Positions 16,044 through 26,306 of a DNA stretch of 64,000 bases are shown here, piece by piece. Source of the stretch: an uncultured Pelagibacteraceae bacterium. Lineage in GTDB: Bacteria; Pseudomonadota; Alphaproteobacteria; Pelagibacterales; Pelagibacteraceae. The notes beneath the pieces are model-generated. The model worked only from the letters and a program-made list of their open reading frames with translations. It did not search any database and had not been told where the DNA came from. Where the stretch lies: assembly GCA_902581445.1 (NCBI GenBank), contig CACHOG010000003.1, positions 124,001 to 188,000 on the forward strand. The letters are read 5' to 3'. The translations under genes were made by a program, and so were the position numbers. Each line of letters begins with the position of its first letter. The stretch's first letter is position 1.

Positions 16044-17284
16044 TGATTTAATTCCATAGTTCTTTTTATAAAATTTTTAATTTGTTCATCTGTAATTTTC
16101 TCAATCACATCAAGAAAAAAACCAGTTATTAAAAGTTTTTTAGCTTGTTTGTAACTTAGTCCTCTAGATCTCAAATAAAATATTGAATTTTCACTAAGAC
16201 TTCCAGATGCAGAACCGTGTGAACATTTCACATCGTCAGCATATATCTCAAGTTCAGGCTTTGCATTAAACTCCGTATTTTTATTTAATAGAATACATTT
16301 GCTCAATTGATAACCGTCAGTTTTCTGTGCATCTGGACTTACATAAATTTTACCCTGATATACGGACTTAGATTTATCATCAAGAACACTTTTGACTAAT
16401 TGATAACTTTTTGTATTTTCAACTAAGTGATTAACAGACGACCTAATTTCATGATGCTTGTCAGTATCTAATGAAAATACTCCATTTATAAATGCAGATG
16501 AGTATTGGCCATTTAAATTACAATTGATTTCGTTTTTTAAAAATTTTGAACCATTGGATAAAATAAATGTTTCTGAAACACTATTCTTTGATTGATCAAT
16601 ATTATTATACGAATATTTTATATTACTATTCTGTGATTTATCGATTTTGAAGTTTTTTAAGATTGCATTTTCTTCTAATGTAAAATTATAAAATATATTG
16701 ATAAAATTTTTTTCACTTTTATCTTTATAAATATCAACTATTTTTAAAGAGCTGTTTTCTTCTAAAATAAAATTTAATTGGGAATTTAATGTTGTTGAAC
16801 TAATGTTATTAGCTGAAACATGATAAATTATTAATGGCTTGTTCATGGTATAATTTTTTGAAATATTAATTTTGTAAAAATTTTTACAAAACGCATTATT
16901 TAAATTTAAGAGTGAGTTTTTACTTTTAATTTTTGTTCTTATATTAAACTCCTTTAATATTTTTACTTTATCTTTATCCTCAAAACTAAAATCTAATTCT
17001 TCTACTTTGCCATTAATAAATACTATTTTATTGTGATCAAAGTCTTTAATAATTAAAGCATTATCAATTAAATTTTCTTTTGATGGATCTATATAAAAAT
17101 TTAATTCTCCAATATTCTTATTTATAATTTGGTTTAAATCTGAAAATTTCCAACTTTCTAATTTTCTTCCTGGTAAACCCTTTTTAATAAAATTTTCTAA
17201 ATTATTTTTTTTAAAACCTAATTCATCATTTGATAAATAATTTTTAAAAGTTTTGTCAAAATCTATTTTAATTTTATTTTCCAT
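16040..17284 (-). CDS. sufD: Fe-S cluster assembly protein SufD
   Basis: Partner of SufB and SufC in the SUF scaffold complex. The 414 residues are much more divergent than SufB, as usual for SufD, and very Lys/Asn-rich. The N-terminal part carries 'GLPGRKLESWKFSDL'; the conserved C-terminal beta-helix part contains 'PDAQKTDGYQLSKCILL', 'EIYADDVKCSHGSASG' and 'YLRSRGLSYKQAKKLL'. The His in CSHG is the residue conserved in SufD homologues. It abuts sufC directly. Confidence 0.94.
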   Translation of the reverse strand: MENKIKIDFDKTFKNYLSNDELGFKKNNLENFIKKGLPGRKLESWKFSDLNQIINKNIGELNFYIDPSKENLIDNALIIKDFDHNKIVFINGKVEELDFSFEDKDKVKILKEFNIRTKIKSKNSLLNLNNAFCKNFYKINISKNYTMNKPLIIYHVSANNISSTTLNSQLNFILEENSSLKIVDIYKDKSEKNFINIFYNFTLEENAILKNFKIDKSQNSNIKYSYNNIDQSKNSVSETFILSNGSKFLKNEINCNLNGQYSSAFINGVFSLDTDKHHEIRSSVNHLVENTKSYQLVKSVLDDKSKSVYQGKIYVSPDAQKTDGYQLSKCILLNKNTEFNAKPELEIYADDVKCSHGSASGSLSENSIFYLRSRGLSYKQAKKLLITGFFLDVIEKITDEQIKNFIKRTMELNQ

Positions 17285-18019
17285 TTAATTAATATTTTCG
17301 TATCCTTTACTTTCAAGCTCCAATGCTAATTCAGGTCCACCTGATTTTTTAATTTTACCATCAATTAAAACATGGACAAAATCAGGTTTGATATAATCAA
17401 GCAGCCTTTGGTAATGAGTAATAATTAAGAATGCATTATTCTTCTTTCTTAAAGAATTCACTCCATTAGCAACTATTTTTAGTGCATCAATATCTAATCC
17501 TGAATCTGTTTCATCAAGAATTGATAATTTTGGATTCAATATAGACATTTGTAAAATTTCATTTTTCTTTTTTTCACCTCCAGAAAAACCTACATTTAGT
17601 TGTCTACTTAATTTTTCTTCGTCAAATTTTAATTCTTTTGATTTTTCCTTAACAACTTTAAGAAATTCAATTGCATCCAATTCTTTTTCTCCTCTTGCTT
17701 TTCTTATTGCGTTTAAAGATGTTTTAAGAAAAATATTTGTATTTACACCTGGAATTTCTAGTGGATATTGAAATGCTAAAAAGATACCTTTATGAGCTCT
17801 TTCCTCTGTTTCAAGTTCAAAAAGATCTTTATTTTCAAATAGTACCTCGCCTGATAATTCGTATCCTTTTTTTCCTGATAAAATGTTAGATAATGTACTT
17901 TTTCCTGATCCATTTGGGCCCATAATTGCATGAACCTCACCAGCTTTAATTTCCAAATTAAACCCGTTTAGAATAGACTTTTTATCTATGTTAGCTTTTA
18001 AATTGTTAATTTTTAACAT
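17285..18019 (-). CDS. sufC: Fe-S assembly ATPase SufC
   Basis: Cytosolic ABC-type ATPase of the SufBCD complex. The 244 residues contain Walker A 'GPNGSGKSTL' at about 34-43, the ABC signature variant 'NVGFSGGEKKKNEILQM', Walker B 'LSILDETDSGLDIDAL' and the switch His in 'FLIITHYQRLL'. All positions are typical for SufC. The start overlaps the sufB stop by one base. Confidence 0.97.
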   Translation of the reverse strand: MLKINNLKANIDKKSILNGFNLEIKAGEVHAIMGPNGSGKSTLSNILSGKKGYELSGEVLFENKDLFELETEERAHKGIFLAFQYPLEIPGVNTNIFLKTSLNAIRKARGEKELDAIEFLKVVKEKSKELKFDEEKLSRQLNVGFSGGEKKKNEILQMSILNPKLSILDETDSGLDIDALKIVANGVNSLRKKNNAFLIITHYQRLLDYIKPDFVHVLIDGKIKKSGGPELALELESKGYENIN

Positions 18020-19455
18020 TACCCTACACTTCCTTCTAAACTGATACCGACTAGTTTTTGAGCCTCAACCGCAAATTCCATTGGTAATTGTTGAAGAACT
18101 TCCTTACAAAATCCATTTACTATTAGTCCAACTGCCTCTTCTGGGTTCAAGCCTCTCTGCTGACAGTAATGCAATTGGTCTTCACTAATCTTTGATGTTG
18201 TTGCTTCGTGAGCAATGTTTGAATTTAAATTTTTATTTTTTATATATGGTATTGTGTGGGCTCCACATTTGTTTCCCATTAAAAGAGAGTCGCACTGAGT
18301 ATAGTTATTAGAATTTTCTGCATTAGGAGATATATCAACTAAACCTCTGTAAGTCATATCTGATAACCCTGCACTAATTCCTTTAGATATAATTTTACTT
18401 TTTGTATTTTTTCCTAAGTGTATCATTTTTGTGCCAGTATCTGCTTTTTGATGATTGTTTGTTATAGCAATTGAGTAAAATTCACCAATTGAATTATCAC
18501 CTTTGAGTATACAACTTGGATATTTCCAAGTAATAGCTGATCCTGTTTCAACTTGTGTCCAAGATATTTTTGAATTATTTCCTTTGCATAATCCTCTTTT
18601 TGTTACAAAATTATAAATACCACCTTTCCCATCTTTATCTCCTGGGTACCAATTTTGAACCGTAGAATATTTAATTTCTGCATCATCTAATGCAATTAGT
18701 TCAACATTTGCTGCATGAAGTTGATTTTCGTCTCTCATAGGAGCTGTACACCCTTCTAGATAACTTACATAACTTCCTTTATCTGCAATAATTAAAGTTC
18801 TTTCAAACTGTCCAGTATCTGAAGCATTAATTCTAAAATAAGTAGATAATTCCATTGGACATCTAACACCCTCCGGGATGTAAACAAATGAACCATCAGT
18901 AAACACTGCTGAATTCAAAGTAGCAAAATAATGATCTGTTATCGGAATTACAGTGCCTAAATATTTTTTAACTAGGTCTGGATGTTTTTGAACAGCCTCA
19001 GATATTGAACAAAAAATAATTCCATGTTTAGTTAAAGTATCTTTGAATGTTGTAGCAACTGATACTGAATCAAATACTGCATCTACAGCAATACCATTAA
19101 GTCTTTTTTGTTCATCAAGTGGTATACCCAGTTTTTTGTAAGTTTCTAATAATTTAGGGTCTAAGTCTTCTAATTTTTTTGGCTTTTCATTAAAGTTTTT
19201 TGGTGCAGAATAATAATACAAATCTTGATAATTTATTTTTGGATATTTAGGTTTTTGCCAATCAGGTTCTTTTAAAACCTTTAATCTTTTGTAAGCTTGT
19301 AGCCTCCAATCTAATAACCATTTTGGTTCTTTTTTTATATTTGAAATAAATTTGATTACTTCTTCATTGAGTCCTTTTGGCGCCTTTATATTTTCAATAT
19401 CAGTAGAAAAACCATATTTGTAATCTTTGATAATATCTAAATTTTTTTCGTCCAT
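18019..19455 (-). CDS. sufB: Fe-S cluster assembly protein SufB
   Basis: Main scaffold subunit on which the Fe-S cluster is built. The 478 residues match the family. Conserved segments include '[21 protein letters not shown]', '[26 protein letters not shown]', '[25 protein letters not shown]' and the C-terminal '[20 protein letters not shown]'. The first gene after the regulator, it shares one base with the regulator stop codon. Confidence 0.97.
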   Translation of the reverse strand: MDEKNLDIIKDYKYGFSTDIENIKAPKGLNEEVIKFISNIKKEPKWLLDWRLQAYKRLKVLKEPDWQKPKYPKINYQDLYYYSAPKNFNEKPKKLEDLDPKLLETYKKLGIPLDEQKRLNGIAVDAVFDSVSVATTFKDTLTKHGIIFCSISEAVQKHPDLVKKYLGTVIPITDHYFATLNSAVFTDGSFVYIPEGVRCPMELSTYFRINASDTGQFERTLIIADKGSYVSYLEGCTAPMRDENQLHAANVELIALDDAEIKYSTVQNWYPGDKDGKGGIYNFVTKRGLCKGNNSKISWTQVETGSAITWKYPSCILKGDNSIGEFYSIAITNNHQKADTGTKMIHLGKNTKSKIISKGISAGLSDMTYRGLVDISPNAENSNNYTQCDSLLMGNKCGAHTIPYIKNKNLNSNIAHEATTSKISEDQLHYCQQRGLNPEEAVGLIVNGFCKEVLQQLPMEFAVEAQKLVGISLEGSVG

Positions 19456-19877
19456 TAGTTTTTCCTCTCTTTAGTCATTAAAAGATCACTAAGATTTTTA
19501 TTCTCAAAAAAATTGTTTATATATATATCAAGTTCATCCCATAACTCATGCGTAATACATTTTACTGATTTTCCATTACATCCTTTTTTTGAATCTTTTT
19601 TACATCCAACTGTTTTTACTTTTTGGTCTACAGCCTGGAATATTTCAGATAATTTAATATTTTTCGGATCTCTTTTTAAAACATATCCGCCATTTGATCC
19701 GCGAACACTTTTAACAATTTCATTTTTTTTTAATTTTAAAAAAATTTGTTCTAGGTAAAGCAAAGAAATACTTTGTCTCAATGAAATATCTCTCAAACTT
19801 ACAGGATTATTTATTGGAAACTTTGACATGTCTGCCAAAGCCATAACTGCATATCTAGATTTAGTATTTAGCTTCAT
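19455..19877 (-). CDS. Rrf2-family Fe-S regulator of the suf operon (IscR/RirA-like)
   Basis: Transcription factor of 140 residues with an N-terminal winged helix ([31 protein letters not shown]) and a dimerisation helix. Three cysteines at 92, 100 and 107 can hold an Fe-S cluster; their spacing is nearer to alphaproteobacterial RirA than to enterobacterial IscR. As first gene of the suf operon it probably senses cluster or iron status and represses its own promoter. Whether it is orthologous to IscR or RirA needs a tree. Confidence 0.9.
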   Translation of the reverse strand: MKLNTKSRYAVMALADMSKFPINNPVSLRDISLRQSISLLYLEQIFLKLKKNEIVKSVRGSNGGYVLKRDPKNIKLSEIFQAVDQKVKTVGCKKDSKKGCNGKSVKCITHELWDELDIYINNFFENKNLSDLLMTKERKN

Positions 19878-19897
19878 AATATCAATAATTATGCGGG

Positions 19898-19926
19898 TTA
19901 TATATATACCCGACTAAAATAGTCAA
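19898..19926 (-). promoter_or_regulatory. suf operon promoter with overlapping dyads
   Basis: On the minus strand a -35 TTGACT (19926-19921) stands 16-18 bases before an AT-only -10 region (TATATA or TATAAC, 19904-19897). A 13-base dyad GACTA-AAA-TAGTC (19912-19924) overlaps the -35 box and fits the rhizobial iron-responsive pattern TGA-N9-TCA with one mismatch. A second, GC-capped repeat CGGGT-N9-ACCCG (19894-19912) covers the -10 box. Both are good operator candidates for the Rrf2 regulator. Confidence 0.6.
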
Positions 19927-20013
19927 GTATTACAAAAATTAAAAAGACTCGCAAATTGTCATCGGTATGTGTTAAACAAAGTTTTTTTGTGAGAATAGTT
20001 CGCATTAACATTT

Positions 20014-20670
20014 ATGGATAGTAAAATTTTAGAAATATTTATTCCAGGACCTGCAGGTAGATTAGAAGCAAAATATTTTAAGAGTAAAAAAAATACATCT
20101 CCAATAGCGTTAGTGTTACAACCACATCCTCAGTATGGTGGAACAATGAACAATAAAGTTGTGGTTGATACATTTCATACTTTCATGGAAAATAATTTTT
20201 CCGTTTGTAGAGTAAATTTTAGAGGGGTTGGAAGAAGCGATGGAGATTTTGACAACGGTCAAGGTGAACTTGCAGATGCTGCGGCCGCTCTTGATTGGTT
20301 AGAAAGAGAAAACTTAGATAATTCTCAATGTTGGGTATCTGGTTTCTCTTTTGGCTCATTAATTGCTATGCAATTATTAATGAGAAGACCTGAGATAAAT
20401 CGTTTTATAGCAATTTCACCACAACCAAATGTATATGATTTTTCTTTTCTTTCACCGTGTCCTACCTCTGGATTGATGATCTACGGGAAAAAAGATGAAC
20501 TTGTACCTGTAAATTTTATAAATGAGTTAGATAAAAGATTAAGCTCACAAAAAGGAATTAAGGTAGACTTTCAATCTATATCAGAAGCCAATCATTTTTT
20601 TTCAAAGTCGGAAAAAAACTTAGTTAAAGCTTTAGATAAATATATAAAAAAAGAAATTACTATTTTTTAA
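20014..20670 (+). CDS. Alpha/beta hydrolase (COG2945-like)
   Basis: Cytosolic alpha/beta hydrolase of 218 residues. The oxyanion-hole segment 'LVLQPHPQYGGTMNNKVV', 'VNFRGVGRSDG', the nucleophile elbow 'VSGFSFGSLIA', an acidic residue in 'IYGKKDELVP' and the catalytic His in 'SEANHFFSKSE' make up a complete catalytic triad. Homologues are small esterase-like enzymes of unknown substrate. It is divergent from the suf operon and ends 3 bases from the convergent anmK gene. Confidence 0.85.
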   Translation: MDSKILEIFIPGPAGRLEAKYFKSKKNTSPIALVLQPHPQYGGTMNNKVVVDTFHTFMENNFSVCRVNFRGVGRSDGDFDNGQGELADAAAALDWLERENLDNSQCWVSGFSFGSLIAMQLLMRRPEINRFIAISPQPNVYDFSFLSPCPTSGLMIYGKKDELVPVNFINELDKRLSSQKGIKVDFQSISEANHFFSKSEKNLVKALDKYIKKEITIF

Positions 20671-20673
20671 TAA

Positions 20674-21750
20674 TCAAACAAGAATACCACCTATTAATTC
20701 TTTGTCACATCCTGTTGTCGATGGAAAAGAAATAGGTAAATTTAAAAGTGTTCTAATAGCAAGATATGCAAAAGCTTGGGACTCCACAAAATCACCATCT
20801 ATTTTAAAATCATCAATATTTATTATTTTTTTATTAATTTTATTCTGCAATCTTTCTACTAAATACTTATTTTTTCTACCACCACCACAAGCAATAATAT
20901 TTTTTGATGATATTTTATTTGCAATTATTTCAATTGTATACTCAGTTATAGTTGCAGCACCATCTTCAACTGTTAAACCTCTAAACGTTGAAATATCGAA
21001 ATCATTTATATCATAACTTCTATTGTTCTTTATTTCATTGTTAAAATAAATATCTAATGATTGATCTAATAAAATTTTATTCACTTTGCCTGATCTAGCG
21101 ACAAGGCCATCTTTATCATATTTATTTTTAGTTTTTTGCCTTATCCATGAATCTAAAAGACAATTACCAGGTCCTAAATCTTTGGCGCTAAATTTGTATT
21201 TTTCATCTATAAAAGTTTCATTTGTAATCCCACCTATATTTAAAAAAACAACATTATTTTTTTTAATTTTTTTTGCTATTGCAGAATGATAAATTGGTGC
21301 TAGTGGAGCACCATTTCCATTATTGTTGATATCATTTTCTCTAAAATTATAAGCTATTTTTTTTTTCAGTAATTGTGATAAAAGTCTGCCATCTCCTAAT
21401 TGTTTCGATATTTTTTCTTCTGCATTATGATAAATAGTGTGTCCATGAAAACCAATCAAATCGATTTCATTATTTAAATTTTTTAATATTTTGTTAGCAA
21501 ATTCTGCATGTAAAATAGTTATTTCTCTCTCAAGCTTATTTAATTCTTTTTCATGATATTTTAAGTCTTTTAGATTGACTATTTTATTTCTAATATCAGA
21601 CAGTTTATTGTTAAAAATATTGTCGTATTTGCAATAAAAGTTTTCAATTACCTCAAAATTATCAATACCATTTGAATATATTATTGACCCATCAATACCA
21701 TCCATTGACGTTCCGCTCATCAAACCTAAACAATAAAAAACTTTGCTCAT
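20674..21750 (-). CDS. anmK: Anhydro-N-acetylmuramic acid kinase
   Basis: Enzyme of peptidoglycan recycling that cleaves and phosphorylates 1,6-anhydro-MurNAc to MurNAc-6-phosphate. The 358 residues begin with the diagnostic 'GLMSGTSMDGIDG', followed by 'LIGFHGHTIYHNA', 'LGDGRLLSQLL', 'NIGGITNETFI', 'LGPGNCLLDSWIR' and 'IIACGGGRKNKYL'. It is divergent from tyrS, a pairing seen in other alphaproteobacteria. Confidence 0.94.
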   Translation of the reverse strand: MSKVFYCLGLMSGTSMDGIDGSIIYSNGIDNFEVIENFYCKYDNIFNNKLSDIRNKIVNLKDLKYHEKELNKLEREITILHAEFANKILKNLNNEIDLIGFHGHTIYHNAEEKISKQLGDGRLLSQLLKKKIAYNFRENDINNNGNGAPLAPIYHSAIAKKIKKNNVVFLNIGGITNETFIDEKYKFSAKDLGPGNCLLDSWIRQKTKNKYDKDGLVARSGKVNKILLDQSLDIYFNNEIKNNRSYDINDFDISTFRGLTVEDGAATITEYTIEIIANKISSKNIIACGGGRKNKYLVERLQNKINKKIINIDDFKIDGDFVESQAFAYLAIRTLLNLPISFPSTTGCDKELIGGILV

Positions 21751-21809
21751 AAATATTTTTTAATTACTTTAAATATCAAGTATATTAATTTTACACTTTT
21801 TTTAAAAAA

Positions 21810-23045
21810 ATGGACAAATCGTTCTTAACAGAATTCAAAGAAAGAGAATACTACAATCAATGCACTGATTTTGATGCATTAAACGAAATTATGAGAGCAA
21901 AACCTATTAGGGCTTACATAGGTTTTGATTGCACAGCTAAAAGTTTACATGTCGGTAGTCTTTTGCAAATAATGTGCTTAAGAATGCTTCAAAAGCATGG
22001 GCATCAACCAATAGTTTTGTTGGGAGGCGGAACAACAAGAATTGGTGATCCGTCTGGTAAAGAAGAGACTAGAAAAATTTTATCAGATAAAGAAATAGAA
22101 ACTAACATAAAAAATATTCAAAAAGTGTTTAATATTTTTTTAAAAACTAGTAACTCAAAAATTAAACCTATATTTGTAAATAATTACAAATGGCTTGGGA
22201 AACTTAATTACATAAAGTTTTTGAGAGAGATAGGTAAACATTTTACAATCAATAAGATGTTAAGCTTTGACAGTGTAAAATTAAGGCTGGATCGAGAACA
22301 GTCTTTAAGCTACATGGAATTTAATTATATGATACTTCAAGCATACGATTTTTTAGAACTAAATAAAAATAAAAATTGTATTATGCAGATAGGTGGTTCT
22401 GATCAGTGGGGTAATATAATTAATGGTGTTGAACTTATAAAAAGATATTCTGGTAAACAGTCTTTTGGCTTAACAACTCCTTTAATAACTTTAGCTTCTG
22501 GTGCAAAAATGGGTAAAACTGAAAGTGGAGCAGTATGGCTAGACAAATCATTGTTGTCTCCATATGATTATTGGCAGTTTTGGAGAAATACAGATGACAG
22601 AGATGTAATTAAATTTTTAAAAATGTTTACTGATCTAAGTTTAAAAAAAATTGAAAATATTAAAAATAATAATATTAATGAATTAAAAATTTTATTAGCA
22701 AATGAAGCAACCACAATGTTACATGGAAAGTCATCTGCTGAAAAAGCAGAACAAACGGCTAAAAAAACTTTTGGATCTGGTTCTATTGGGGATGATTTGC
22801 CCACAATCAAAATAGATAAAAAAGAATTAGAAAATGGCTTGAATATTATTGATCTTGTGATTGTGTCAAATCTATTAGCTTCAAAAAGTGAGGTAAGAAG
22901 AATAATTAAAAATAAAGGAATAAAAATTAATAATCAAACAATTGAGGATCAAAATTTACAGGTATCATTAAAGAATTTTAACAACCAAAATCTCTTAAAA
23001 TTATCACTTGGGAAAAAAAAACATGTCATAATCAAAATAAACTAA
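21810..23045 (+). CDS. tyrS: Tyrosyl-tRNA synthetase
   Basis: Class I aminoacyl-tRNA synthetase of 411 residues that charges tRNA-Tyr. The N-terminal 'IGFDCTAKSLHVGSLLQIM' holds the HIGH-type motif (HVGS), 'GGGTTRIGDPSGKEETR' binds substrate, and 'KMGKTESGAVWLD' is the KMSKS-type loop. The C-terminal S4-like RNA-binding domain is visible as 'SKSEVRRIIKNKGIKINNQTI'. Its last 4 bases overlap the convergent AsmA-like gene. Confidence 0.96.
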   Translation: MDKSFLTEFKEREYYNQCTDFDALNEIMRAKPIRAYIGFDCTAKSLHVGSLLQIMCLRMLQKHGHQPIVLLGGGTTRIGDPSGKEETRKILSDKEIETNIKNIQKVFNIFLKTSNSKIKPIFVNNYKWLGKLNYIKFLREIGKHFTINKMLSFDSVKLRLDREQSLSYMEFNYMILQAYDFLELNKNKNCIMQIGGSDQWGNIINGVELIKRYSGKQSFGLTTPLITLASGAKMGKTESGAVWLDKSLLSPYDYWQFWRNTDDRDVIKFLKMFTDLSLKKIENIKNNNINELKILLANEATTMLHGKSSAEKAEQTAKKTFGSGSIGDDLPTIKIDKKELENGLNIIDLVIVSNLLASKSEVRRIIKNKGIKINNQTIEDQNLQVSLKNFNNQNLLKLSLGKKKHVIIKIN

Positions 23046-25216
23046 TTTGCTTTCTTAATTTTTTCTAATGTTCTTGTTATAAATCTAGGTGTTAAAGTTT
23101 TAATTGGGTTTACTGTTGTTTTTATATCTTTAGGTGGTCCTTTAAGCTTAAAACTTACACCAAATACTCCTTCTCCTGTTTTTTTTCCAACCAAAATATC
23201 TCCCAAGATTGGTATAGATCCTACAAATTTATTAATTGTAGTTGCAGGCACTAAAGTACCTCTTAAACTAATTATTTTATCTTTTTCAACATAACCTTCC
23301 ATTAAAATTGAAATTGCAGGTCCAATGGCATAAATTTCATCAATTTCCATAAGGTTTTTTCTATTTATAAAACTCATTTCCAACTCATCAAAACCTACAC
23401 CTTCACCTGATAAAATATCCGCGATGCCTTGTAATGATGCTAGTGTGAGAATTTTGGTCAATGCAGGTAACTCCTTTAGACTAAATTCGAAAATTTTAAG
23501 TTGTGAGTTAGATACCTTGTTTTTCTTAATTGAATAAAAATCAATTTTTCCTCCCTCAAAACCCTTTACAAACTTATATTTTTTAACGAAAGGCTTAGCT
23601 TGGTCTGAATAAAAAGTTGTAATTTTTTGTCCATCTTTTGTCTTAATAGTTATTGATAAAGTATCCTTATTTGGGAATGAGGATTTTAATGACATATCAT
23701 AAATATCATTGCCTTTTAGTTTAATATTGCCTTGTAAATTTAAAATGTGGTGGTCCATGTCTAAATAATTTTTTTTAAATTTTATTTCAAAATCTCTTTC
23801 TTTCTCGTCAAAAATCTTTGTTTCACTTGTATTCTCAAACAAAATTTGATCTATGATTTTATTAAAATTAAAACTCTGACCTTCAATAATAAAACTATTT
23901 TTTTTAGTCTGAACTATTAAGATATCATTCTTGCTATTATTTATATCTAAGTATTTGAGATAAATTTTTTGAAAATTAGTGATTTGAAAATCTCTAGAGA
24001 AATCAATATTATTTAAATTTATTATATCATTTTTTTTTTTTATATTTATTTTGTTTAAAAAGAAATTATTATTCTTTCTTCCACCAATAATTTTAAATTT
24101 GACAACCTCATTATCTTTCTTTGCGAAATTAAGAAAATCGATCTTGAATGGAATCTCAATGATATCTAAATCAATATCAAATTTTATATCTTTCTTGTTA
24201 ACCTCGAAATTATATTTAACATCGTCAATTTTTTCTCCTATTTGAAGATTGCCAAACCCATCTATTAATATTTTATTTTCGAAATTTATATTTATAGTTT
24301 GATCTAAAAAAGTGATTTTATTTGCATAATTTGGAAAATATTTTTTAATTTTGAGTTCATTGTTATACTCGGCTTTTTTTAGGTTTATATTAGAACTAAA
24401 TTTTAAATCTGAAACTTTAAATTTTTTTGATAGATTAAAATTGAAATTACTTTTTGAAGATAACAGTATATTTTTAATATTTTCATTTTTTATAAATATA
24501 TCTGTTATTTGTTGTGGTATTAAATCTTCTTTACTGTCAATAAAACCGTCAACTATATAATTTTTGTTTTTTTTTCTTATCAGGATTTTTTTTGAAAAAA
24601 ACTTCAAGCCCTGATATTCAGACTCCAAATTTGTAATTAGAATTTTATCTTCTGAATATCTTAAATTACCTGATATTTTTTTAACTTTTTGCCGGTTAAA
24701 AAAATCAATTGATAGATTTTCAAAACGAGCAGTGATTTTATATTTATCATCTTGTAAATTACCATTAGCATCAAAATTTAATTTTATAGAGATTTTAACA
24801 TCTCCACTTTTAATAATTTTTTCAATTATTAATAATTGAGCACTATCTTTGTAAGATCTTACTAATTTAACAATTTCTTTAATTTGATTTTTTTGACTGT
24901 CTATAAATAAATTTTTTATTGCAAACTCTTTTCTGAAAAAAGATTTTAGGTCATAAGTAGTTAAAACCTTTTTTAATTTTATTTTTTCATTATTTAATAA
25001 AATAATAGGATAATCAGTCTCCAAATCTATAGAAAGTTTTGCAATATTAAGTAGAATTTTTATGTCATTTAATTTTAAATTTACTTGTGGAAATTTATCT
25101 CTAACCTCTGTTACTATTTTTTTATTAAATTTACTTGTACTGATACCAATAAAGTTTAGGTAAGAAACACATCCAATAAAAAGAATTAATAGTATATAAA
25201 ATGTTCTTTTAATCAT
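23042..25216 (-). CDS. AsmA/YhdP-like membrane-anchored protein
   Basis: Large protein of 724 residues with one N-terminal anchor helix (FYILLILFIGCVSYLNFIGI) and a long periplasmic part. The C-terminal 'FDELEMSFINRKNLMEIDEIYAIGP' to 'GVFGVSFKLKGPPKDIKTTVNPIKTLTPRF' region is the AsmA-like C-terminal domain found in alphaproteobacterial YhdP-type proteins. Such proteins of the AsmA/TamB/YhdP group are thought to bridge the periplasm for lipid transport to the outer membrane. The middle is very low in complexity and poorly conserved. It follows prfB directly and overlaps the tyrS end by 4 bases. Confidence 0.8.
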   Translation of the reverse strand: MIKRTFYILLILFIGCVSYLNFIGISTSKFNKKIVTEVRDKFPQVNLKLNDIKILLNIAKLSIDLETDYPIILLNNEKIKLKKVLTTYDLKSFFRKEFAIKNLFIDSQKNQIKEIVKLVRSYKDSAQLLIIEKIIKSGDVKISIKLNFDANGNLQDDKYKITARFENLSIDFFNRQKVKKISGNLRYSEDKILITNLESEYQGLKFFSKKILIRKKNKNYIVDGFIDSKEDLIPQQITDIFIKNENIKNILLSSKSNFNFNLSKKFKVSDLKFSSNINLKKAEYNNELKIKKYFPNYANKITFLDQTININFENKILIDGFGNLQIGEKIDDVKYNFEVNKKDIKFDIDLDIIEIPFKIDFLNFAKKDNEVVKFKIIGGRKNNNFFLNKINIKKKNDIINLNNIDFSRDFQITNFQKIYLKYLDINNSKNDILIVQTKKNSFIIEGQSFNFNKIIDQILFENTSETKIFDEKERDFEIKFKKNYLDMDHHILNLQGNIKLKGNDIYDMSLKSSFPNKDTLSITIKTKDGQKITTFYSDQAKPFVKKYKFVKGFEGGKIDFYSIKKNKVSNSQLKIFEFSLKELPALTKILTLASLQGIADILSGEGVGFDELEMSFINRKNLMEIDEIYAIGPAISILMEGYVEKDKIISLRGTLVPATTINKFVGSIPILGDILVGKKTGEGVFGVSFKLKGPPKDIKTTVNPIKTLTPRFITRTLEKIKKAN

Positions 25217-26306
25217 TTATTTATACAACGAGCTTTCTAAAAAAGAATCTATTTCACCATTCAGTACTTTGTCTGGGTCTGAACTTTCAAAACTTGTCCT
25301 ATTATCTTTAACAAGTCTATATGGATGTAATATATAAGACCTAATTTGATGACCCCAACCTATATCAGTTTTTTCACTCTCCAAGTTTTGAGTTTCTTTT
25401 TCTTTTTTTTTTAATTCATAATCATATAATCTAGCTTTAAGCATTCTCATGCAAGTTTCCTTATTTTTGTGTTGAGATCTTTCATTTTGACATTGGACAA
25501 CAATTTTTGTAGGTAAATGAGTTATTCTTACTGCGCTATCAGTTGTATTTACGTGTTGTCCACCTGCTCCACTCGATCTATAAGTGTCAATCCTTAAATC
25601 TTTTTCCTTAATCTCAATTTCAATGCTGTCATCTATTATTGGATATACCCATACACTAGCAAAACTAGTATGTCTTCTTGCTCCAGAATCAAAAGGTGAA
25701 ACTCTTACCAATCTGTGAATACCAGACTCTGATTTAAGCCAACCATATAAGTACTCGCCATGTAATTGAAGTGTTGATGATTTTATACCTGCTTCATCAC
25801 CTTTGTGTTCACTTATTATTATTGATTTGTACTTTTTATTTTGAGCCCATTTTAAATACATTCTTTTTAACATTTCAGCCCAGTCTTGACTTTCAGTGCC
25901 ACCAGCTCCTGCATGTATCTCGATATAACAGTCTAAAATATCGCTCTCATTTGATAAAAAACATTTTATCTCATTTTTTTTACATTTAGATTTTAATTCT
26001 TTACAATTTTTAATTAGTTCTTTTATTATATTTTGATTATTTTCCTCAGTTGCTAAATCATATAGATCAGATAAATCTAAGATTTTCTTTTTGGAATTTT
26101 CATATGATTTTAATAACTCCTCATAAAAATTTTTTTCTTTAATAATTTTTTGAGCTAGATTTTTATTTTTCCAAAAATTTGGCTCTAAAATTTTTTTATT
26201 ATTTTTTTCTATTATTGAGGAAATATTATTTTTTTCAAAGAAACTCCTGTATTCTTTGATTTATTTTTTCAATATCTTTTTTATATTTTATAAAATCATT
26301 TTCCAT
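25217..26306 (-). CDS. prfB: Peptide chain release factor 2, expressed by programmed +1 frameshift
   Basis: Release factor recognising UGA and UAA. The gene is in two frames: 23 codons from ATG 26306 to CTT 26238-26240, an in-frame TGA (26235-26237), then a +1 shift that skips base 26237 and continues to 25217, giving 362 residues. The shift site CAGGAG-TTT-CTT-TGA carries the internal Shine-Dalgarno and slippery CTT known from other prfB genes. The stop-codon recognition tripeptide SPF lies at about 203-205 and GGQ at about 248-250, matching RF2 positions. The start overlaps the PBP1A stop (TAATG). The downstream part alone lacks the N-terminal domain. Confidence 0.95.
26235..26249 (-). promoter_or_regulatory. 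prfB programmed frameshift site
   Basis: Minus-strand CAG GAG TTT CTT TGA: a Shine-Dalgarno-like AGGAG 3 bases before the CTT slippery codon and in-frame UGA. When RF2 is scarce ribosomes slip +1 at CUU U, so the factor controls its own synthesis. The base after UGA is A, not the C most often seen. Confidence 0.93.

Noticed and set aside
25217-25873. A truncated prfB pseudogene
   Set aside because: The N-terminal part continues upstream in the same frame to 26236 and joins the initial 23 codons through the classical CTT-TGA frameshift site.
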